A stretch of 11,073 bases of DNA. Origin: Bacillota bacterium (GTDB lineage Bacteria > Bacillota > Limnochordia > Darwinibacteriales > Darwinibacteriaceae). The DNA is taken from contig JAAZLY010000056.1 of NCBI GenBank assembly GCA_012799115.1, forward strand, positions 1-11,073. Reading direction: 5' to 3'. Below the pieces are notes generated by a model. The model saw only the letters and a program-made list of their open reading frames with translations, had not been told where the DNA came from and did no database searches. Numbering within the stretch: the stretch's first letter is position 1; every line of letters starts with the position of its first letter. Of the stretch, positions 6,935 to 11,073 are shown one piece after another. The position numbers and the translations under genes were made by a program.

Positions 6935-6992
6935 CCTCATCAATCTTTATACCCTGTTCAGGACTGAAAATCCTGCCAGAGGAAAACGATTC

Positions 6993-7033
6993 TTGTTAAG
7001 AAATCTTTTAGTTGCGATAGTAATCGAAAGGGA
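6993..7033 (+). promoter_or_regulatory. Possible promoter and ribosome site of the GDT1-type gene
   Basis: TTGTTA (6993-6998) and GATAGT (7016-7021) are 17 bases apart, a moderate sigma-A match. AAAGGGA (7027-7033) is eight bases before the GTG at 7042. The predicted start of transcription falls near 7028, so the leader would be very short. CGATAGTAATCG (7015-7026) is a palindrome with 4-base arms over the -10 region, similar to the one before the ROK gene. I looked for a yybP-ykoY manganese riboswitch here and do not see one. Confidence 0.4.
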
Positions 7034-7041
7034 CGATCTAT

Positions 7042-8037
7042 GTGCTTTATGAAACGGGAAAGGCTGCCGCCTTGATTTTTATTGCCGAACTCGGGGACAA
7101 GACTCAGATTCTCGCCATGACCTTTGCGCTACAGTTTTCGATCCGCCAAGTCCTTGCAGGTGTGGCCCTTGGTTCCTTCCTCAATCACGGGGTAGCGGTG
7201 TTGATTGGTGCCTACCTCGCCCACATTGTTCCCTTGTCGGCAATCCGTCTAGGATCGGCCTTACTGTTCTTGGCCTTTGGTCTCTGGACGCTTGGTAGCA
7301 AGGGGGAAGAAGAGCAGAATGTCGGAAGAACGGCAACCAGCCCTGTTCTCGTTGTGGCCCTGGCCTTTTTTCTTGGCGAATTAGGTGATAAGACGCAATT
7401 GACTGCCATTGCCCTCGCCTCAAGTACGGTAGCTCCCTGGGCGGTTCTAGCAGGTACAGTGCTTGGAATGGTGCTCACGAGCCTGGCGGCGATTATCATC
7501 GGCAGTAAGCTTGGAGAACGCATTCCAGACTTTACGCTCAAGGTCGTCTCCGGCAGTGTCTTTATAGGCTTCGGACTCTTTCACCTCGCCCAGACCGTGC
7601 CAGCCCGCTTCTTGACCATACCCAATGTGACAGTCTTTGTACTCGGCCTCGGGATTTTACTCGCTTACCTTATTATACCACTCTTTAGGGAAAGAAGACT
7701 GAAAAAAAGAGAGCTTGGTGCTCTCAAAACCGTGGCTGGACAGCTTCAGGCCTTGGATCGGGCCTTAGGAGAAATCTGTCTGGATGAGGAAATGTGTAGG
7801 AATGAGAATTGTCCAGTAGGCTACTGTAAGCGGTTGGTCAGAGAGGAGCTACAAGCTAGCCTGAATGGAAAGCCTGGCATGATCAGGCCTGCCTCGGTGC
7901 GAAAACCTTATGTAAAAAGGGATCAGCTCTTTGACAGGGCCCGGGTAGACCAGGTTCTGCGACTGCTCGAAACGATGGAGCTCAACCCGGTTATCCACAG
8001 AGAGCTCAAGGAGAACCTGGAGAAATTGCTACGTTAG
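7042..8037 (+). CDS. GDT1/TMEM165 (UPF0016) family cation exporter with cysteine-bearing C-terminal extension
   Basis: Members of this family are cation transporters with two copies of ExGDKT in an internally duplicated membrane domain; bacterial members export manganese. Both copies are present: IAELGDKTQ (Glu16-Gln22) and LGELGDKTQ (from Glu113). Residues 1-213 contain six or seven hydrophobic segments, including an extra one at about 195-213. After a basic stretch (FRERRLKKRE) comes a hydrophilic tail of about 115 residues that I do not recognise. It holds four cysteines at 246, 252, 257 and 262 (CLDEEMC RNENC PVGYC), which could bind a metal, and ends in helices. The start is GTG 7042; an ATG at 7040 is out of frame. 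It faces away from the small gene, cutC and the other metal transporter, and converges on murB with only eight bases between stops. Confidence 0.9.
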   Translation: MLYETGKAAALIFIAELGDKTQILAMTFALQFSIRQVLAGVALGSFLNHGVAVLIGAYLAHIVPLSAIRLGSALLFLAFGLWTLGSKGEEEQNVGRTATSPVLVVALAFFLGELGDKTQLTAIALASSTVAPWAVLAGTVLGMVLTSLAAIIIGSKLGERIPDFTLKVVSGSVFIGFGLFHLAQTVPARFLTIPNVTVFVLGLGILLAYLIIPLFRERRLKKRELGALKTVAGQLQALDRALGEICLDEEMCRNENCPVGYCKRLVREELQASLNGKPGMIRPASVRKPYVKRDQLFDRARVDQVLRLLETMELNPVIHRELKENLEKLLR

Positions 8038-8045
8038 CTGGCTTT

Positions 8046-8912
8046 CTAGTCTTCGCCGAGAATACGAATTTCCGGCTCAAGGGCAATGCCAAAGTCCTGA
8101 AGAATGATCTCTTGGATCTTGGTAATGAGGTTCAAGAAGTCCCGGGAGCTCGCTTCACCTTTCTTGACGATAAAACCAGCGTGTTTCGTGGACACCTCTG
8201 CTCCGCCAATGCGTAATCCTTTGAGACCCGCTTGTTCAATCAAGGGACCAACGTAGTGCCCAGGGGGGCGCTTGAAGGTGCTCCCTGCACTTGGGTACTC
8301 TAGCGGTTGCTTACTTCGTCTTTGTTCTTGGAAATCGTTCATCGCCTCTAGAATGGTGGGTTTTGCTCCGGGAGCTAATTTCAACTCTACTCCAGTGACA
8401 ATAGCATCTTTGGCTTCCTCTTGCAGGCGACTGGAACGGTAAGCAAAGTAGAATTCTTCGCCCTTCCAGCGCTGGACCTTTCCGTCTTGGACAAACTCTA
8501 TGCCCGCAACGAGGGGTCCAATCTCGCCACCATAGGCCCCTGCGTTCATAAACGTCGCACCACCTATGCCACCAGGTATACCCACTGCAAACTCCAAACC
8601 TGTAAGGGAATGGTGCAAGGCTAGCTTAGCCAGGGAACCTAAAAGACACCCTGCTTGGGCAGTTAGACTGGTTCCCCTCACTTGGGCCGAGGCCAAGGAA
8701 TCAGCAATTTGCACAACTACTCCGCGAATGCCTCCATCCCGAACCAGAAGATTGGTTCCATAACCGATCACCGTCAAGGGCAAATTCCGTTCTAAGGCGA
8801 AACGCTGGGTCTTGGCAACTTCCTCAGCGGACTTTGGTTGGATGAAGAGGTCTGCTGGTCCACCCACTCCAAGGGACGTGACCTTAGATAGGGGAAAGTT
8901 CTCAATAAACAT
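8046..8912 (-). CDS. murB: UDP-N-acetylmuramate dehydrogenase
   Basis: MurB is the cytosolic FAD enzyme that reduces UDP-GlcNAc-enolpyruvate to UDP-MurNAc in peptidoglycan precursor synthesis. The 288-residue protein has the FAD-binding VTSLGVGGPAD (11-21), VIGYGTNLLVRDGG (48-61), GLEFAVGIPGGIGGATFMNAGAYGGEI (105-131), YRSSRL (Tyr158, Arg159), the proton donor serine in YPSAGSTFKRP (Ser211), and the C-terminal LEPEIRILG carrying the catalytic glutamate. It is the shorter type II form, like the S. aureus enzyme, without the extra E. coli-type domain insertion. GAGGAGG is eight bases before the ATG. The M23 lipoprotein gene lies 50 bases upstream on the same strand with no clear terminator between, so the two could share a transcript. 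TAGAAT/TATAGT on the minus strand around 8940-8950 could be a -10 box for murB alone. Confidence 0.97.
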   Translation of the reverse strand: MFIENFPLSKVTSLGVGGPADLFIQPKSAEEVAKTQRFALERNLPLTVIGYGTNLLVRDGGIRGVVVQIADSLASAQVRGTSLTAQAGCLLGSLAKLALHHSLTGLEFAVGIPGGIGGATFMNAGAYGGEIGPLVAGIEFVQDGKVQRWKGEEFYFAYRSSRLQEEAKDAIVTGVELKLAPGAKPTILEAMNDFQEQRRSKQPLEYPSAGSTFKRPPGHYVGPLIEQAGLKGLRIGGAEVSTKHAGFIVKKGEASSRDFLNLITKIQEIILQDFGIALEPEIRILGED

Positions 8913-8962
8913 AGGCGGCGCCTCCTCAATTCGTACTGACTATATTCTAGCACAAAACCCTG

Positions 8963-9589
8963 TTATGGTCTGTTCTGTTTTATGAAGCTTGTCGGATGCA
9001 GCCAATAATCTGTTACCTTCGAGCGGTCCCACGCGGTTCCGTTGCTACGGGGCCAGGCATTCGCAGGGAGATCGATTTTGCGCATTTCGAAATGGAGATG
9101 AGCGGCAAAGCGATTGTTGGGGCCTCTGCCGACAGTACCGATGGGTTGGCGCCTGGATACTCGTTGGCCCTTGGAGACCCAGCGCTCATCGAGGTGGGCG
9201 TATTGGGACCAGACGAAATCTTCATCGGAGATCGCATGTTTGATTAGGACTACATGACCTAGGGCAGTGTTCCAACCAGAAAAGACAACCTCTCCATTGG
9301 CTACAGAATAGACGACTTCACCATGGTCACCGTTACCGACTCCTGGGATATTCCAGTCTTCTCCAGGGTGGTAGGAGTTACTGTAATTACTCCAACTGAG
9401 GAAATCATAGCCCGTGATCGCCCATCCTCGGCCATCAGGATCGCCAACGGGAAAGTCAAAACCATCGGTCAGCCACAGCGGTTCTACATTCCAAGAAACC
9501 CCCCCACCTTGATGGGTAACGGACGAACATCCTGTAATAGATAGGGTAATCAATGCGAGGCCAAAAAACAACCAGTATTTTCTACTCAA
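8963..9589 (-). CDS. M23-family peptidase, predicted lipoprotein
   Basis: This is a secreted LytM-type metallopeptidase domain protein, likely anchored by lipid to the outer face of the cytoplasmic membrane and acting on peptidoglycan cross-links. The signal peptide (residues 1-20) ends in a lipobox ITG-Cys21. The zinc-binding residues are all present: YHPGED (His74 and Asp78, the HxxxD motif), YAHLDE (His132) and HLHFEM (His164, His166). Between them are VVYSVANGEVVFSGW and LGHVVLIKH, typical of the beta-rich M23 core. The protein is short (208 residues) and has no LysM or coiled-coil module. Because all catalytic residues remain, it is probably an active enzyme rather than an EnvC/NlpD-like activator. 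The start is TTG at 9589, six bases after GGGGGAG (9596-9602). Confidence 0.92.
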   Translation of the reverse strand: MSRKYWLFFGLALITLSITGCSSVTHQGGGVSWNVEPLWLTDGFDFPVGDPDGRGWAITGYDFLSWSNYSNSYHPGEDWNIPGVGNGDHGEVVYSVANGEVVFSGWNTALGHVVLIKHAISDEDFVWSQYAHLDERWVSKGQRVSRRQPIGTVGRGPNNRFAAHLHFEMRKIDLPANAWPRSNGTAWDRSKVTDYWLHPTSFIKQNRP

Positions 9590-9679
9590 GAAAAACTCCC
9601 CCTTTTATGGTAAGTTTATTGTATAAGATCAGGGGGATATAGGCACGAATGGAAAAACGCCCCAAATGGAGGTTTGCAA
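9590..9679. promoter_or_regulatory. Divergent intergenic region between the M23 gene and the secreted-protein gene
   Basis: These 90 bases should carry two promoters. TATACAAT on the minus strand (plus 9617-9624) resembles a -10 box for the M23 gene, but no good -35 is visible. CCCCCT (9598-9603) and AGGGGG (9631-9636) are an inverted repeat around it, possibly an operator or chance. GGAGGT at 9668-9673 fixes the ATG of the next gene at 9680. Confidence 0.35.
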
Positions 9680-10504
9680 ATGGAACGATTCATACTACCA
9701 GCTCGAGTTAGTGCACTCTTATGTCTCATACTACTAATCTTGACGCTAAACCAAGGGGTCATGGCCATGGGCACAGCGTTGACCCTAGGAGCCGGGCAGG
9801 ACTTTCGCTTTGATCTTCCCTTGGATGGGGGAAAGAGTTACTCTATCAGCATGGCTTGGCGTACCGAGGTAGAAGATACTGCTGTCACTATGACCTTATG
9901 CCATATCCAGAGCAATAATGAGGTGATCCAGCACCATGTGTCCCGCCATATCCTCGATGGCAATTCGTGGCAAACAATCGAGATACCCTATGTGGAGACT
10001 CCGTCCGGTCCAGGGCGCTTTGAACTGGTGATTGCCGCCGATCAGGCAGGGCGCTATTATTGGAAGGATCTCAAGGTAGAGCGTAGCTACGCTGCACCGG
10101 AAATGAGTCCTGTGCATGTGAGCGAAAAGCTCGCCACAGAGGGTACGTTTTACACTGGATTGGTTGTTGATGCACGTCATCTCGATGTGCGAAGGGGTAT
10201 GAGCCCACGTATCTACAGTGAATCTGGTCAACTTCTTTATGGTGGAGTTTTAGCGGGGCAAGAATTGGTGCAGGATAAAGGTGTCGTGGGCTATGGGTCG
10301 CAACTGACCTCAGAGCTTCTTGGGCGTATTGCCCTTGATTCAGAGTACCCCTATGTAGCACCTCTAGTTGTTGAGGCTATCGCCGTCGCTGATGCTTCCA
10401 AGACTGGCGTGTATATCAGTGCAGAGGATACCCAGCGGGTGTTGGAGGCCATGGTCCAGTACGACTTCTTTGCTCGCTATGCGGTGATCTTCCTTGTGAA
10501 CTAG
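9680..10504 (+). CDS. Secreted protein of unknown function with TGL(I/V)VDARGL-like C-terminal domain
   Basis: The 274-residue protein starts with a signal peptide (charged MERFILPAR, hydrophobic 10-24, likely cleavage after GVMA near residue 29). No lipobox is present. Residues 31-137 look like a beta-sandwich of the carbohydrate-binding or galactose-binding type (DFRFDLPLDGGKSYSISMAW ... RYYWKDLKVE), an inference from pattern only. Residues 155-274 (FYTGLVVDARHLDVRRGMSP, IYSESGQLLYGG, GVVGYGS, PLVVEAIAV, FFARYAVIFLVN) resemble a domain I recall in periplasmic proteins near LPP20/FlgT-type lipoproteins, whose motif reads TGLIVDARGLG; this link is from memory. The ATG at 9680 is six bases after GGAGGT; a TTG at 9674 abuts that site and is rejected. 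The binding partner is unknown. Confidence 0.75.
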   Translation: MERFILPARVSALLCLILLILTLNQGVMAMGTALTLGAGQDFRFDLPLDGGKSYSISMAWRTEVEDTAVTMTLCHIQSNNEVIQHHVSRHILDGNSWQTIEIPYVETPSGPGRFELVIAADQAGRYYWKDLKVERSYAAPEMSPVHVSEKLATEGTFYTGLVVDARHLDVRRGMSPRIYSESGQLLYGGVLAGQELVQDKGVVGYGSQLTSELLGRIALDSEYPYVAPLVVEAIAVADASKTGVYISAEDTQRVLEAMVQYDFFARYAVIFLVN

Positions 10505-10505
10505 C

Positions 10506-10520
10506 ATCCTTCGGGAGGAT
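10506..10520 (+). other. Small UUCG-type hairpin between the secreted-protein gene and the PfkB gene
   Basis: ATCCT-TCGGG-AGGAT can fold as a 5-base-pair hairpin, or as UCC(UUCG)GGA with a stable tetraloop. No T run follows, so it is not a terminator. It contains the GGAGG that precedes an in-frame ATG at 10522, so folding would mask that possible start. Confidence 0.35.
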
Positions 10521-10578
10521 AATGACGCCGAATCGAGAACTGAAAGTAGAGCTTATTTTGGGAGGTAAATGGAAATCA

Positions 10579-11073
10579 ATGCAAACGAAACTACAGCAAT
10601 TATCCAAGCGCCTGCAAAGCCTTGATCCCGCTCCTTTATCGGTAGCCATCGGGTTTGACGGGTTTGTAGACGAAATCGTAGAAGTGGTCGATCGCCGCGA
10701 ATCTTTTGAGTCCTACACGCGGATGACTGAAATGCGTCAGTTTGGAGAACGGATCTCCAAGGCTGCTGGATTGAGCACAAACATTGAGTTTGTCTCTAAG
10801 ACCATGAAACTTGGTGGAAATGGCCCGATCATGGGTAATGCCCTGGTTAAGGCGGGAACAAGTGTGTCCTACATAGGTTCACTGGGTAAACCCAATGTCC
10901 ATCCGGTCTTTACAGAACTGACAGATGCCTGTAACAGGGTTTTCTCTATTGCTGAGCCAGGTCATACTGATGCTGTAGAATTTGACGATGGGAAGATCAT
11001 GCTCGGTAAGATGGAGTCCCTCGGGGATGTGAACTGGGCCACTCTGCAAAGAGAAGTGGGTGATGAGGAACTG
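10579..11073 (+). CDS. PfkB-family carbohydrate kinase, N-terminal part (partial)
   Basis: The frame is open from the ATG at 10579 to the end of the window (165 codons, no stop). It carries the ribokinase-like substrate domain opening SVAIGFDGFVDEIVEVVDRR, the KLGGNGPIMGNALVKAGTSVSYIGSLG segment that corresponds to the GGxxxNxAxxxAxLG signature of PfkB proteins, and the sugar-lid region that follows. The ATP-binding DTxGAGD motif lies beyond the window. Such kinases phosphorylate a sugar or nucleoside with ATP in the cytosol; the substrate cannot be told here. Start choice: GGAGGT at 10561-10566 is 12 bases before 10579, rather long; an in-frame ATG at 10522 would add 19 residues (MTPNRELKVELILGGKWKS) that do not look like family sequence. 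It may be cotranscribed with the secreted-protein gene, since no terminator separates them. Confidence 0.88.
   Translation, partial: MQTKLQQLSKRLQSLDPAPLSVAIGFDGFVDEIVEVVDRRESFESYTRMTEMRQFGERISKAAGLSTNIEFVSKTMKLGGNGPIMGNALVKAGTSVSYIGSLGKPNVHPVFTELTDACNRVFSIAEPGHTDAVEFDDGKIMLGKMESLGDVNWATLQREVGDEEL

Noticed and set aside
6922..7041. yybP-ykoY manganese riboswitch before the GDT1-type gene
   Set aside because: The 120 bases lack the conserved riboswitch core and are almost entirely taken up by promoter-like elements; only a weak 5-base-pair hairpin (6959-6975) is visible.
9598..9636. CCCCCT/AGGGGG inverted repeat as a terminator or riboswitch
   Set aside because: The arms are only six bases and are 27 bases apart, and one arm is the M23 ribosome site; at most an operator, possibly chance.
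10569..10625. Leader peptide of 18 codons (MEINANETTAIIQAPAKP) before the PfkB gene
   Set aside because: Its ATG is only two bases from GGAGGT, it overlaps the PfkB coding start out of frame and has no attenuator structure after it.
1..11073. Mobile elements, CRISPR repeats, phage genes, defence systems, tRNA or rRNA
   Set aside because: No transposase, integrase, regularly spaced repeats, or RNA gene signatures were seen on either strand; the genes are mostly housekeeping.

Overview
The window looks like chromosomal DNA from a Bacillota-type bacterium. It has roughly balanced base composition, strong GGAGG-type ribosome binding sites, frequent TTG/GTG starts, a short clostridial/Thermus-type PyrE and a PF11449-type membrane transporter typical of Firmicutes. 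The lineage is inferred from protein style only. There are no mobile elements, CRISPR arrays, tRNAs or rRNAs. Of the 13 genes whose ends lie in the window, 8 stop with TAG, 4 with TAA and 1 with TGA, an unusual preference.

Layout. (1) 1-1948, plus strand: the end of pyrF, then pyrE with a 4-base ATGA overlap (the last two steps of UMP synthesis), then an Old Yellow Enzyme (YqjM-like) gene interrupted by one in-frame TAG codon, closed by a good intrinsic terminator. (2) 1993-3115, minus strand: an overlapping pair, ogt then an AlkA-type glycosylase, forming a small DNA-alkylation repair operon. (3) 3243-4641, plus strand: a ROK-type sugar kinase with a long N-terminal extension. Its natural start and first 34 codons lie in a different frame from the rest, so a single-base frameshift (or sequence error) sits near 3343-3345. 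(4) 4638-8037: a metal-homeostasis-like group. A 10-TM-type putative manganese/heavy-metal exporter with a His-rich loop and cutC overlap on the minus strand, with an uncharacterised 69-residue protein upstream of them; divergently on the plus strand is a GDT1/UPF0016 exporter with an added cysteine-bearing tail. (5) 8046-9589, minus strand: a secreted M23 lipoprotein upstream of murB, both connected with peptidoglycan. (6) 9680-11073, plus strand: a secreted two-part protein of unknown function, then the first 165 codons of a PfkB-type sugar kinase that runs off the window.

How the genes work together. The clearest functional units are pyrF-pyrE, ogt-alkA and the divergent metal group. The rest are neighbours without an obvious shared pathway. 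I did not find a clearly new defence or mobile system. The items most worth a second look are the two interrupted genes within 2 kb of each other, the cysteine tail on the GDT1 protein, a terminator-like hairpin wedged immediately before cutC, similar CGAT/ATCG palindromes over two putative promoters, and the secreted protein at 9680-10504.
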